Shown here: piece after piece, positions 7,229-15,919 of the stretch
How positions within the stretch are numbered: position 1 is the stretch's first letter
How the letters are laid out: the number at the start of each line of letters is the position of its first letter
Source: Gaiellasilicea sp963707575
Lineage (GTDB): Bacteria; Actinomycetota; Thermoleophilia; Gaiellales; Gaiellaceae
Assembly (NCBI GenBank): GCA_963707575.1
Contig: OY970171.1
Coordinates: forward strand, 2,480,001-2,544,000
Length of the DNA stretch: 64,000 nt
Reading direction: 5' to 3'
Position numbers and translations under genes: made by a program
Notes under the pieces: generated by a model
The model's database searches: none
Told to the model about the DNA's origin: nothing
Seen by the model: the letters and a program-made list of their open reading frames with translations, nothing else

Positions 7229-7854
7229 GCCAGCTCGGCCGCGATCGCCTCCGCCAGCTCCTGCGGCTCGAACCCGAAGGGCCCTTCTCCGCCCTGGAAC
7301 GCCACGCGGCCGTCGCGCCCGATCAGGTAGAGCCGGTCGGGCCAGCCGCCGTACGCCACGGCGACCGCGTCGTCGACGTCGTCGAGCAGGATCGGGATGC
7401 GGGTGCCCAGGCGCAGCGCGCAGGCTTCGGCGGCGTCGGCCCGCTCCTCGACCGACGTCGGGTCGGCGAGCCGGATCTCCTCGCGGCGGTTGTCCGCCAG
7501 CACCCAGCCGTCCTCGGGATGCGCCTCCCGCACGTAGACGATGAAGAACGCGACGGCGTCGCCGTGGCGCTCGTACAGCTCCTCCAGCTCGCCCAACTGG
7601 CGGCGGAAGGGCGGTCAGGTGTACGAGCCGAAGACGAGCGCGACGGGGCGCTCGCCGGCGAAGTCTCCGAGCCGGGCGCGTGCGCCGCTCGGGCGGTGCG
7701 TCTGCGGGTCGAGCCGCGGCAGGTCGAACGGGAAGGCCTGATCGCCGGGCGCGAGGTCGGGCGTCCGCAGCCGCAGGTAGGCGGGCGAGGACATCACGTC
7801 CTCGAGGGTCAGGGGCGAGTCGGCGGGCGTCTCCGGGCCCTGCGCGCTCGACAC
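7225..7854 (-). CDS. Deiodinase-like redoxin, candidate selenoprotein (in-frame TGA at 7615-7617)
   Basis: The reading frame is continuous over 210 codons if the TGA at 7615-7617 is read through. Upstream half: RPVALVFGSYT; then the TGA codon; then PPFRRQLGELEELYERHG, YVREAHPEDGW and WPDRLYLIGRDGRVAFQGGEGPFGF. This is the thyroxine-deiodinase/thioredoxin-fold family, where the position taken by TGA is the active Cys or selenocysteine (animal enzymes have GSCT-Sec-PSF). Both halves are conserved and in the same frame, so an indel does not explain the stop. A candidate bacterial SECIS hairpin follows the TGA. GTG start at 7854, 4 nt after the desaturase gene. Its substrate is unknown; it is probably a thiol/selenol oxidoreductase. 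Alternative: a nonsense mutation of a Cys codon. Confidence 0.8.
7584..7600 (-). promoter_or_regulatory. Candidate bacterial SECIS hairpin
   Basis: On the minus-strand mRNA, 14 nt after the TGA, CCAGUU pairs with GAGCUGG (one G-U wobble) and leaves a 5-nt loop GGGCG whose first two bases are GG. Bacterial SECIS elements bound by SelB typically have a short apical stem with a GG or GU at the loop start, about 16-37 nt from the UGA; here the loop starts about 20 nt after it. A competing 4-bp stem (CGCC/GGCG) exists, so the fold is not certain. Confidence 0.45.
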
Positions 7855-7858
7855 GGGG

Positions 7859-8803
7859 CTACTCGGCGGTGAGCTCGCGGCGGCGCTGGAGCTCGACGGG
7901 GATCGTGTTCACCTTCCACACGAGGCCGAGGCGGCGCAGCAGGCGGATCACGAGGCCGCCGACGTCGAGCTCCCAGGGCCGGAGGCCGTGGAACGCCGAC
8001 GACGGGAACGCGTGGTGGTTGTGGTGCCACGACTCGCCGAACGAGATCCAGGAGAGCCACCAGACGTTGCGCGACTCGTCCTTCACCCGGAAGCGGCGCG
8101 AGCCGACGAAGTGGCAGACCGAGTTGACCGACCACGTGATGTGGTGGAGCAGGAAGATCCGGATCAGGCCGCCCCAGAACATCGCCTGGAGGCCGGCGCC
8201 GAGCGTGCCGCCCCAGATCCAACCGGCGATGAAGGGAAGGATGAGCGAGGCGGCGACCCACATCGGGAACCACTTGGAGATGAACACCATCCCGCGGTCG
8301 GCCAGCAGGTCCTTGGCGTACTTCGTCCACTCCGCCCGGCCGACGTTGCGGAAGAGCCAGCCCACGTGCGCGTGCCAGAGCCCGGCGATCTTGCCGCGCA
8401 CGCCAGGGCCGAAGCCGGCGTGCGGCGAATGCGGGTCTCCGTCGCGGTCGGCGAAGTTGTGGTGCTTGCGGTGGTCCGAGACCCAGCGGATCACCGGCCC
8501 CTGCACCGCCATCGAGCCGAGCACCGCGAGGCCGTAGCGGATCGACTTGTACGTCTCGTAGGAGCGATGCGTGAAGAGGCGGTGGAAGCCGATCGAGATC
8601 CCGAGCGTCGTCAGCGCGTAGCCGACGGCGAAGATGATCATGTCGCGCCAGGTGACGAGGTCGCCCCAGAGGAAGAAGATCGAGGCGAGGAACGCGACGA
8701 ACGGCAACGTCACGCCGATCAGGTTGGTGGTCTTCTGCCCGCGGGTCATCGTCGGCGCGACGTCGACTTCGACGTCGGCGACGGGTGCGGGCACGCTGCT
8801 CAC
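7859..8803 (-). CDS. Acyl-CoA / fatty-acid delta-9-type desaturase
   Basis: A 314-aa integral membrane diiron desaturase. The three histidine boxes are HRLFTH (in GFHRLFTHRSYET), HRKHH (in WVSDHRKHHNFAD) and HNHH (in ESWHHNHHAFP). Several hydrophobic segments flank them (TTNLIGVTLPFVAFLASIFF and DMIIFAVGYALTTLGISIG). It introduces a double bond into membrane acyl chains, using electrons from ferredoxin or a cytochrome-type donor. GTG at 8803 is favoured by TACTCT 7 nt upstream (leaderless); an internal ATG before TRGQKTTNLIG is possible. The deiodinase-like gene follows after 4 nt, so the two are probably co-transcribed. Confidence 0.92.
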   Translation of the reverse strand: MSSVPAPVADVEVDVAPTMTRGQKTTNLIGVTLPFVAFLASIFFLWGDLVTWRDMIIFAVGYALTTLGISIGFHRLFTHRSYETYKSIRYGLAVLGSMAVQGPVIRWVSDHRKHHNFADRDGDPHSPHAGFGPGVRGKIAGLWHAHVGWLFRNVGRAEWTKYAKDLLADRGMVFISKWFPMWVAASLILPFIAGWIWGGTLGAGLQAMFWGGLIRIFLLHHITWSVNSVCHFVGSRRFRVKDESRNVWWLSWISFGESWHHNHHAFPSSAFHGLRPWELDVGGLVIRLLRRLGLVWKVNTIPVELQRRRELTAE

Positions 8804-8810
8804 GCGGAGG

Positions 8811-8816
8811 AGAGTA
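8811..8816 (-). promoter_or_regulatory. -10 box for desaturase-deiodinase operon (leaderless)
   Basis: Minus-strand TACTCT, 7 nt before the GTG at 8803. The spacer CCTCCGC offers no ribosome site. Confidence 0.5.
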
Positions 8817-8889
8817 GCCGTACCGCCGGACTTCCGCGCGCGCGCTCCCCTTTGCCTCCGCCGTGCGACCTGCTTAGGGTGTGCGACGC

Positions 8890-9666
8890 ATGGCCCTCCT
8901 TTCGTTGCGGAACGTCACGCGCCGCTTCGGCGGCGTCGTCGCCCTCGACGGCGTCACCTTCGATGTGGACGAGGGTCAGATCGTCGGTCTGATCGGCCCG
9001 AACGGCGCCGGCAAGACCACCGCGTTCAACGTGATCACGCGGCTCTACAGGCCGAACGACGGCGAGGTCGAGTTCGAGGGGACGAACCTGCTGCGCACGC
9101 CCGTGCACGGGATCGTGCAGCGCGGGATCGCACGCACGTTCCAGAACGTCGAGCTGTTCAAGACGATGACCGTGCTCGACAACGTCCTCGTCGGCGCGCA
9201 CACGCGCGGGCGGCGCACCGAGTCGCAGGCGAACGAGGCGCTCGAGTACGTCGGGCTGGGCGCGCTCGCGGGACGGCCCGTGGCAGGCCTGCCGTTCGGC
9301 ACGCTGAAGCGCGTCGAGCTCGCGCGCGCTCTCGTCGCGCGCCCGCGGCTCCTGCTCCTCGACGAGCCCGCCGGGGGGCTGAACCACGAGGAGGTCGAGT
9401 CGCTCGGCCGCTTCATCGTGCAGATCCGAGCCGACTACAAGCTCACCGTGCTCCTCGTCGAGCATCACATGAACCTCGTGATGGCCATCTCCGACCACGT
9501 GCACGTGCTCAACTTCGGCAAGCAGATTGCCGACGGGACGCCCGGGGAGGTGCAGACGAACCCGGCCGTGATCGAGGCGTACCTCGGCACCGACGAGACA
9601 CCCGTCGAGGAGCAGCCGCCTACCGAGGAGTCGGCTGCCGACGAGGAGCCGGATGGCGCTGCTTGA
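8890..9666 (+). CDS. livG: Branched-chain amino-acid type ABC transporter ATPase
   Basis: A 258-aa LivG-type ATPase: Walker A GPNGAGKTT, Q-loop region around RTFQNVELF, Walker B LLLLDEPAGGL and H-loop VEHHMNLVM. The signature motif is degenerate (GLPFGTLKRVELARAL), as usual in this subfamily. It powers import of branched-chain amino acids or other small carboxylates together with the following LivF, LivH and LivM homologues. ATG 8890 fits the family start (MALLSLRNVTRRFGG); TAGGGT 9 nt upstream suggests a near-leaderless mRNA. It overlaps livF by 14 nt. The C-terminal tail after YLGTDETP is acidic and non-conserved. Confidence 0.92.
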   Translation: MALLSLRNVTRRFGGVVALDGVTFDVDEGQIVGLIGPNGAGKTTAFNVITRLYRPNDGEVEFEGTNLLRTPVHGIVQRGIARTFQNVELFKTMTVLDNVLVGAHTRGRRTESQANEALEYVGLGALAGRPVAGLPFGTLKRVELARALVARPRLLLLDEPAGGLNHEEVESLGRFIVQIRADYKLTVLLVEHHMNLVMAISDHVHVLNFGKQIADGTPGEVQTNPAVIEAYLGTDETPVEEQPPTEESAADEEPDGAA

Positions 9667-10357
9667 GCTGACGGGCGTCCACGCCCGCTACGGGCAGGTG
9701 CGCGCCCTGCACGGCGTCTCCCTCGCGGTCGACGAGGGCCAGATCGTGGCCGTGCTGGGCGCGAACGGGGCCGGCAAGACGACGACGCTGCGGGCGATCT
9801 CGGGCACGGTCCGGCGCAGCGGCGAGATCGTCCTCGACGGGCAAAAGCTCGGCCGGCGCGGCCCAGAGGCGGTCGCCAATCTCGGCGTCGCGCACGTCCC
9901 CGAGGGGCGTGGCACCTTCGCCGAGCTGTCGGTGGCGGAGAACCTGAAGCTCGGGGGCTACACGCGGCGCGGGTCGATCGACGCAGACGTCAAGCGGATG
10001 GCCGAGTACTTCCCCTGGCTGGAGGAGCGCAGCGGCCAGCACGCGGGCACGCTGTCCGGCGGCGAGCAGCAGATGCTCGCGCTCGCCCGCGCCCTGATGA
10101 GCCGGCCCAGGCTGCTCCTGCTCGACGAGCCGTCGCTCGGGCTCGCGCCGCTCGTCACGCGTGAGATCTTCCGCATCGTGCAGGAGCTGAACCAGCAGGA
10201 CGGACTGACCGTGCTCGTCGTCGAGCAGAACGCGGCGATCGCGCTCGAGGTCGCCTCGCACGCGTACGTGCTCGAGGTCGGCGCCGTGGCCGTGTCCGGG
10301 ACGAGCGAGGAGCTCGCCCGCGACGAATCCGTCCGCAAGTCCTACCTGGGGTACTGA
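9653..10357 (+). CDS. livF: Branched-chain amino-acid type ABC transporter ATPase
   Basis: A 234-aa LivF-type ATPase: Walker A GANGAGKTT, signature LSGGEQQMLALARALM, Walker B LLLLDEPSLGL and H-loop VVEQNAAIALEVA. It pairs with LivG as the second nucleotide-binding subunit. The gene overlaps livG by 14 nt and ends 8 nt before livH, so all are one operon. The length is standard for the family. Confidence 0.93.
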   Translation: MALLELTGVHARYGQVRALHGVSLAVDEGQIVAVLGANGAGKTTTLRAISGTVRRSGEIVLDGQKLGRRGPEAVANLGVAHVPEGRGTFAELSVAENLKLGGYTRRGSIDADVKRMAEYFPWLEERSGQHAGTLSGGEQQMLALARALMSRPRLLLLDEPSLGLAPLVTREIFRIVQELNQQDGLTVLVVEQNAAIALEVASHAYVLEVGAVAVSGTSEELARDESVRKSYLGY

Positions 10358-10365
10358 GCCGCCGC

Positions 10366-11250
10366 ATGTCCCAGTTCTTCCAGCAGGTTGTCGCCGGCCT
10401 CGCCTCGGGCTCGATCTACGCCGCGCTCGCGCTGGCACTCGTGCTGATCCACCGCGCCACGGGGGTGATCAACTTCGCCCAGGGCGAGATGGCGATGTTC
10501 ACGACGTACATCGCGTGGGCGTTGATCTTCAACCACGGCATGGTCAAGTGGATCGCCTTCCCACTCACGCTCCTGATCGCCTTCGCCGGCGGGGTCGCGA
10601 TCCAGCGCATCGTGATCCGCCCGGTCGAGCGGGCGTCGATCCTGACGATCGTGATCGTGACGATCGGCCTCGTGCTGATCTTCAACGGCCTGGCCGCCTG
10701 GATCTGGACCGCCGAGGTGAAGGCCTTCCCGAGCATGTTCCCCAACGACACCGTGAACATCGGGGGCGTGGCGATCTCGGTCCAAGACCTGGGGACGATC
10801 GGCGTCGTGCTCGGCCTGGTCGTCCTGCTCTGGCTCTTCTTCGAATTCACGAAGGTCGGGCTGGCGATGCGCGCGTCGGCGCTCAACCCGGACGCGAGCC
10901 GGCTCGTCGGCGTCCGCGTGGGGTGGATGCTCGCGATCGGCTGGGGCCTCGCCGCGCTGCTCGGAGCAGTGGCGGGGATCCTCGCCGCGCCGACGCTCTT
11001 CCTCGACCCCAACATGATGCAGGCGATCCTGATCTACGCCTTCGCCGCCGCCGTTCTGGGCGGGATCGACTCGCCGTTCGGTGCGGTCGCCGGCGGCCTG
11101 CTGCTCGGCGTGGGTCTCAACCTGATCGGCACGTACTTCGACTTCGTGGGCGCCGACCTGCGGCTGCCGGCGGCGCTGCTCGTGATCCTGGTCGTGCTGC
11201 TCGTGCGGCCGGCCGGGCTCTTCGGCAAGCCGGTCACGAGGCGCGTGTGA
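10366..11250 (+). CDS. livH: Branched-chain amino-acid type ABC permease
   Basis: A 294-aa multi-spanning inner-membrane permease. Hydrophobic helices alternate from VVAGLASGSIYAALALALVLI to LLVILVVLLVRPAGLFGK. GVINFAQGEMAMFTTYIAW is the characteristic LivH segment, and FTKVGLAMRASALNPDASRLVGV is the cytoplasmic loop that contacts the ATPases. It forms the pore with LivM. Its stop overlaps the GTG start of livM (GTGA). Confidence 0.92.
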   Translation: MSQFFQQVVAGLASGSIYAALALALVLIHRATGVINFAQGEMAMFTTYIAWALIFNHGMVKWIAFPLTLLIAFAGGVAIQRIVIRPVERASILTIVIVTIGLVLIFNGLAAWIWTAEVKAFPSMFPNDTVNIGGVAISVQDLGTIGVVLGLVVLLWLFFEFTKVGLAMRASALNPDASRLVGVRVGWMLAIGWGLAALLGAVAGILAAPTLFLDPNMMQAILIYAFAAAVLGGIDSPFGAVAGGLLLGVGLNLIGTYFDFVGADLRLPAALLVILVVLLVRPAGLFGKPVTRRV

Positions 11251-12374
11251 TCCGGCCCAACTTCACCCGCAGGGATCTCGTGGGTATCGCGCTCTTCGCG
11301 CTCGCCGCGCTCTTCGTCCTCTTCCTGCCGCGCCTCGTCAGCGACTTCCGCGCCCAGCAGTACGCCTACGTCGGGATCTACTTGATCGCGCTGCTCGGCC
11401 TGAACATCCTCACGGGCTTCACCGGCCAGATCTCGCTGGGACACGGAGCGTTCATGGCGATCGGCGGCTACACGACCGCGATCCTGATCTCCGACCAGGG
11501 TCTCAAGCTCGGCTCGCACACCTTCTCGGCCGACATGACGGACTACTGGACGATTCCGCTCGCCGGTCTCGTCGCCGGCATTGTCGGCTTCCTCTTCGGC
11601 TTCCCGGCGCTGCGGCTGACGGGGCTCTACCTCGCGCTCGCAACCTTCGCCGTCGCCGTGGCGATGCCCGCGGTGATCCGCAAGTTCGAGAGCTTCACCG
11701 GCGGTGGGGCCGGGATCAACCTGTTCGAGTCGCCGGGGCTGACGGGAGTCGGGGGCACCGATCCGGTCACATTCGAGGAGGTGCCCGGCGGGGTCGAGAT
11801 CTGGCGCTTCACCATCCCCACGTTCAACGAGTGGCTCTACTACCTCTCGTGGGGCGTCGCGCTCGTCATGTTCGGGATCGCGTGGGCGCTGCTGCGCGGA
11901 CGCGTGGGCCGCGCCTTCCGTGCGGTTCGGGACAGCGAGCTGGCCGCCGCCTCCTCCGGCGTCAACCTGGCCCGCTACAAGACGCTCGCCTTCGGCGTCA
12001 GCGCCTTCTTCGCCGGTGTCTCGGGCTCGCTGCTCGCGATCGCGACGACGTTCGTCAACCCGGAGACCTTCCCGATCACGCTTTCGATCTTCCTGCTCGT
12101 CGGCGTGGTCGTCGGCGGCCTGGGCTCGCTCTGGCCGCTCGTCTTCGGCGCGATCTTCATCCAGTTCCTGCCTCTCTGGGCACAGACACTGAACGATCCG
12201 CTGCCCGATTCGATCCTCTGGATCGACGTGCCCAACTTCCGCGCTCCCGGCGCGCCCGCAGTCGTCTACGGCGTCGTCCTGATCCTGATCATGCTGCTGT
12301 TCCCGGGCGGCGCGGCCGGGCTCTTCCGCCGGATCAGCGCCTACTCGCGACGCGTCTACCAGCGCGCCGGGTAG
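11247..12374 (+). CDS. livM: Branched-chain amino-acid type ABC permease
   Basis: A 375-aa LivM-type permease. Family markers: IYLIALLGLNILTGFTGQISLGHGAFMAIGGYTTA near the N-terminus, GLYLALATFAVAVAMPAV in the middle, and RAVRDSELAAASSGVNLARYKTLAFGVSAFFAGVSGSL. About ten hydrophobic helices are visible. A GTG start at 11247 is used because it overlaps the livH stop and begins just before the first helix. The next gene's GTG overlaps this stop by one base (TAGTG). Confidence 0.92.
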   Translation: MIRPNFTRRDLVGIALFALAALFVLFLPRLVSDFRAQQYAYVGIYLIALLGLNILTGFTGQISLGHGAFMAIGGYTTAILISDQGLKLGSHTFSADMTDYWTIPLAGLVAGIVGFLFGFPALRLTGLYLALATFAVAVAMPAVIRKFESFTGGGAGINLFESPGLTGVGGTDPVTFEEVPGGVEIWRFTIPTFNEWLYYLSWGVALVMFGIAWALLRGRVGRAFRAVRDSELAAASSGVNLARYKTLAFGVSAFFAGVSGSLLAIATTFVNPETFPITLSIFLLVGVVVGGLGSLWPLVFGAIFIQFLPLWAQTLNDPLPDSILWIDVPNFRAPGAPAVVYGVVLILIMLLFPGGAAGLFRRISAYSRRVYQRAG

Positions 12375-13564
12375 TGAGCCGAGCCCTGTCCGTCGTCGGC
12401 GCGGCGCTCGTCGCGGCGCTGGTCGTGGGCCTGCCCGGCGCACTCGCGCGCCCGGCCGCCGAGCCCGGGATCAGGCCGACGGGGATCCTGCTCGGCGGCA
12501 CCGCCTCGCTGACCGGCCCGCTCGCGGCGTCCGCGGCGGTCGTGCACGGTGCCGACGCCTACTTCCGCTGGGTCAACGCCCGCGGGGGCGTGCACGGCCG
12601 GAGGATCGCCTACCGCTACGTCGACGACGCCTCCGACCCGGCGCAGGCGACGCAGGCGACCCGGCAGCTCGTCGAGGAGGACGGCGTCTTCGCGCTCGTC
12701 GGCTCGACCGGCACGGAGCAGGGACTCGCCGCCCGCGGGTACCTGAACGGAGCCGGCGTGCCCCAGCTCTTCGTGGCGTCGGCCGCGGCGGCGCTGAGCC
12801 ACGACTACCGGCGCTACCCGTGGACGATCGGCTTCGCGCCGAGCCACGACGCGGAGGGCAGGATCTACGGCGCGTATCTCGCCCGCACGCGGCCGCGCGC
12901 CAGGGTCGCCGTCCTGGCCCAGGACGACGTCGACGGGAGGGAGCTGCTCGCCGCGCTCCGGCGCGGGCTCGGGCGCTCGCGCGCGAAGGTGATCGCGGCG
13001 CAGCGCGTCGAACCGGCCGCGCCTGACGTCGCCGCGCAGGTCGCCACCCTGCACGCCTCCGGAGCGGACGTCCTGGCGGTCTTCGCGTCCGCTCGGGTGA
13101 CGGGTCAGGTCTTCGCCGCCGCAGCGCGCCTGGCGTGGAGGCCGCTGGCCCTCGTCGGCTCCGCCGCGACCGCGGCCCCGCGCGTCCCGCAGGGCGCCGT
13201 CTCCCTGGCCTACCTCAAGGATGCGGCCGACCCGCGCTGGGCAGACGACGCCGGCGCACGGCTCTACCGCTCGATCATGAGCCGGTACGCGAAGGGCCGG
13301 AGCGCACGCGACCTGCTGCACGCGCACGGGATGGCGGTCGCGTACACGCTCGTGCAGGTGCTTCGAGCCGCTGGGCCGGAGCCCACGCGGGCCGGCGTGC
13401 GGGCGGCGACGCGAAGGCTGCGCGACGCCTCGAACCCGTTCCTGCTGCCGGGCATCGCGGTGCGGACGAGCCGGACGGATCCGTTCCCGGTGGAGCAGGG
13501 GGTGTTGCAGCGACGGAGCGGCCGGTCCTGGCGGCTCTTCGGGGGTCTCTGGGACGTAAGCTGA
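12374..13564 (+). CDS. livK: Branched-chain amino-acid type ABC substrate-binding protein
   Basis: A 396-aa secreted binding protein of the Leu/Ile/Val-receptor fold (type I). An N-terminal signal (SRALSVVGAALVAALVVG) is followed by ILLGGTASLTGPLAASAAVVHGADAYFRWVNARGGVHGRRI, the usual ligand-cleft opening, and SDPAQATQATRQLVEEDGVFALVGSTGT. It has no lipobox cysteine, so it may not be membrane-anchored, unlike the second liv cassette's binding protein at 59889. It lies last in the GFHMK order. GTG at 12374 overlaps the livM stop. Ligand unknown. Confidence 0.88.
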   Translation: MSRALSVVGAALVAALVVGLPGALARPAAEPGIRPTGILLGGTASLTGPLAASAAVVHGADAYFRWVNARGGVHGRRIAYRYVDDASDPAQATQATRQLVEEDGVFALVGSTGTEQGLAARGYLNGAGVPQLFVASAAAALSHDYRRYPWTIGFAPSHDAEGRIYGAYLARTRPRARVAVLAQDDVDGRELLAALRRGLGRSRAKVIAAQRVEPAAPDVAAQVATLHASGADVLAVFASARVTGQVFAAAARLAWRPLALVGSAATAAPRVPQGAVSLAYLKDAADPRWADDAGARLYRSIMSRYAKGRSARDLLHAHGMAVAYTLVQVLRAAGPEPTRAGVRAATRRLRDASNPFLLPGIAVRTSRTDPFPVEQGVLQRRSGRSWRLFGGLWDVS

Positions 13565-13570
13565 CATGTC

Positions 13571-15919
13571 ATGAGGCCCACCGCGCTGCTCGCCGCGCCG
13601 CCCGAGGACCTGCTCGCGGCAGCCCGTGAGCGTCGCCGCGGGGACGGCCTCGTCACCTACTCCCCGAAGGTCTTCGTCCCGCTGACGACGCTCTGCCGCG
13701 ACGTCTGCGGCTACTGCACCTTCGCGCGGCCGCCGCGGCGCGGCGAACGCGCCTATCTGAGCGCCGACGAGGTGCTGGAGATCGCGCGCGCCGGCGCTGC
13801 GGCGGGCTGTACGGAGGCGCTCTTCACACTTGGGGACAAGCCCGAGTTGCGCTACAAGGTCGCGCGGGAGGAGTTGCACGCGCTTGGCTGCGCGACGACG
13901 ATCGAGTACCTGGCGCAGGTCGCCGGGCTCGTGCTCGAGGAGACCGGGCTCCTGCCGCACCTGAACCCGGGGGTGATGACCCGGGCCGAGCTCGAGCTGC
14001 TGCGCCCAGTCTCGGCCTCGATGGGGATCATGCTCGAGACGACGGCCGAGCGGCTGGCCGCGCGCGGCGGTCCGCACTGGGCCTCGCCGGACAAGCTCCC
14101 GGCGGCGCGGCTCGAGACGATCGCGATCGCCGGCGAGCTGCGCATCCCCTTCACGAGCGGGATCCTGATCGGGATCGGCGAGACCCGCGCAGAGCGCGTC
14201 GACGCGCTGCTCGCGCTCGCCGACCTGCACGAACGGCACGGCCACCTGCAGGAGGTGATCGTCCAGAACTTCCGCGCCAAGCCGGGAACCCGGATGGCCG
14301 GACATCCCGAGCCGAGCCTCGACGAGCACCTCTGGACGATCGCGGCCGCGCGGCTCCTGCTTCCGGACGACGTCTCCGTGCAGGCGCCGCCGAACCTCGC
14401 CTACGACGACTTCCCGCGGCTGCTCGACGCGGGGATCGACGACTGGGGCGGCGTCTCGCCGGTGACGATCGACCACGTCAATCCCGAGGCTCCGTGGCCG
14501 GAGCGGGAGCGGCTCGCGCAGGCGACCAGGTCGCGCGGGCTCGAGCTCGCGCCGCGGCTTCCGGTCTATCCGACCTTCCTCGACGCCGACTGGCTCGATC
14601 CACGTGTGTTCCCGACGGCGCTGCGCTCGTCCGACGCGCTCGGGCTGGCGCGCGAGGATCGCTGGCACCCGGGGGAGAGCGGCGCCGTCCCCTTCACGGT
14701 CGCCCGTGGAGCGCTGCCCGTGGACACGCGCGACGAGCTGGGCGAGGAAGAGCTGGTGCGGCTCTTCGCCGCCCGCGGCGAGGAGCGACAGCGCGTCTTC
14801 GCCGCCGCCGACCGGCTGCGCCGTGAGGTGTGCGGCGACGAAGTCAGCTACGTCGTGACGCGGAACATCCAGTACACGAACGTCTGCTACTTCCGCTGCG
14901 GCTTCTGTGCGTTCTCGAAGGGCCGGCTCGCGGCGAACCTGCGCGGGGCGCCGTACCTCGTCCCGCTCGAGGAGATCGTGCGACGCTCGCGCGAGGCTTG
15001 GGAGCGCGGCGCGACCGAGGTCTGCCTCCAGGGCGGGATCCACCCGGCGTTCACCGGCGACTACTACGCGTCGGTGGTCGAGGCGATCCGGCGCGAGGTG
15101 CCGGGGCTGCACATTCACGCCTTCTCCGCGCTCGAGGTGTGGCAGGGCGCCGCGACGCTCGACCTGGAGCTCGAGCCCTACCTCGAGCGGCTCCAGTCCC
15201 TCGGGCTCGGATCGCTCCCCGGGACCGCGGCCGAGATCCTCGACGACGAGGTCCGGGCGGTGATCTGCCCCGACAAGGTCACGACCGCGCAATGGCTCGC
15301 CGTGCACGACGCGGCTCACAGCGTCGGCCTGCGCTCGAACGTGACGATCATGTTCGGGCACGTCGAGTCGCCCCGTCACTGGGCCCGGCATCTGCTGCGG
15401 GCGCGCGAGCAGCAGCGACGATCGGGTGGCTTCACCGAGTTCGTGCCGCTCCCGTTCGTGCACATGGAGGCGCCGATGTGGCTCCGCGGCCGCGCCCGCT
15501 CGGGCCCGACGTTCGGTGAGACGCTGTTGCTGCACGCCGTCGCGCGCCTCGCGCTGCATCCGGAGATCACGAATATCCAGGCCTCGTGGGTGAAGCTCGG
15601 GCCGCGCGGGGTGGGGGAGGTGCTTAGGGCCGGGGTGAACGACCTCGGCGGCACGCTGATGAACGAGTCGATCTCCCGCGCGGCCGGCTCCGAGCACGGG
15701 CAGGAGCTGGCGCCGCAGGGGATGGAAGACCTGATCCGCGCCGCCGGACGCGTCCCGCGGCAGCGCACGACGCTCTACGGCGACGCGCCGGCGGAGTGCC
15801 GCGCACGCTCGTTCGCCGCCGCTCCGCTCGCGGAGCCACGGAACCCGCCGGTGCAGGACGCCGGCCTGCAGGCGCCTCCGCGGCTCGTCCGGCCCGGCCT
15901 GCTCGCCCGGGCCCGCTAG
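13571..15919 (+). CDS. fbiC: FO synthase (bifunctional CofG-CofH)
   Basis: A 782-aa fusion of two radical-SAM enzymes that make 7,8-didemethyl-8-hydroxy-5-deazariboflavin, the chromophore of cofactor F420, from tyrosine and the flavin precursor. The N-terminal CofG half has the cluster motif CRDVCGYC (near residue 40); the C-terminal CofH half has CYFRCGFC (near residue 440). GTLMNESISRAAGSEHGQ near the end is a CofH hallmark. Fused FbiC is typical of actinobacteria, while archaea and cyanobacteria usually keep the halves separate. ATG at 13571 follows livK by 6 nt. Its TAG abuts the stop of the opposing gene at 15920. Confidence 0.95.
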   Translation: MRPTALLAAPPEDLLAAARERRRGDGLVTYSPKVFVPLTTLCRDVCGYCTFARPPRRGERAYLSADEVLEIARAGAAAGCTEALFTLGDKPELRYKVAREELHALGCATTIEYLAQVAGLVLEETGLLPHLNPGVMTRAELELLRPVSASMGIMLETTAERLAARGGPHWASPDKLPAARLETIAIAGELRIPFTSGILIGIGETRAERVDALLALADLHERHGHLQEVIVQNFRAKPGTRMAGHPEPSLDEHLWTIAAARLLLPDDVSVQAPPNLAYDDFPRLLDAGIDDWGGVSPVTIDHVNPEAPWPERERLAQATRSRGLELAPRLPVYPTFLDADWLDPRVFPTALRSSDALGLAREDRWHPGESGAVPFTVARGALPVDTRDELGEEELVRLFAARGEERQRVFAAADRLRREVCGDEVSYVVTRNIQYTNVCYFRCGFCAFSKGRLAANLRGAPYLVPLEEIVRRSREAWERGATEVCLQGGIHPAFTGDYYASVVEAIRREVPGLHIHAFSALEVWQGAATLDLELEPYLERLQSLGLGSLPGTAAEILDDEVRAVICPDKVTTAQWLAVHDAAHSVGLRSNVTIMFGHVESPRHWARHLLRAREQQRRSGGFTEFVPLPFVHMEAPMWLRGRARSGPTFGETLLLHAVARLALHPEITNIQASWVKLGPRGVGEVLRAGVNDLGGTLMNESISRAAGSEHGQELAPQGMEDLIRAAGRVPRQRTTLYGDAPAECRARSFAAAPLAEPRNPPVQDAGLQAPPRLVRPGLLARAR

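Noticed and set aside
7597..7854. Two separate small genes split by the TGA at 7615
   Set aside because: Neither half has a ribosome site or family on its own at the split, and together they form one conserved deiodinase-like protein in a single frame.
4684..7872. Open plus-strand frame of about 1060 codons
   Set aside because: It runs antisense to the L,D-transpeptidase and across the acyl-CoA dehydrogenase in the wrong frame; Arg/Ala/Gly-rich composition with no domain. A typical GC-rich shadow.
12356..15697. Open minus-strand frame of about 1110 codons
   Set aside because: Antisense to the clear livK-type and fbiC genes; low-complexity, charged composition with no recognisable motif.
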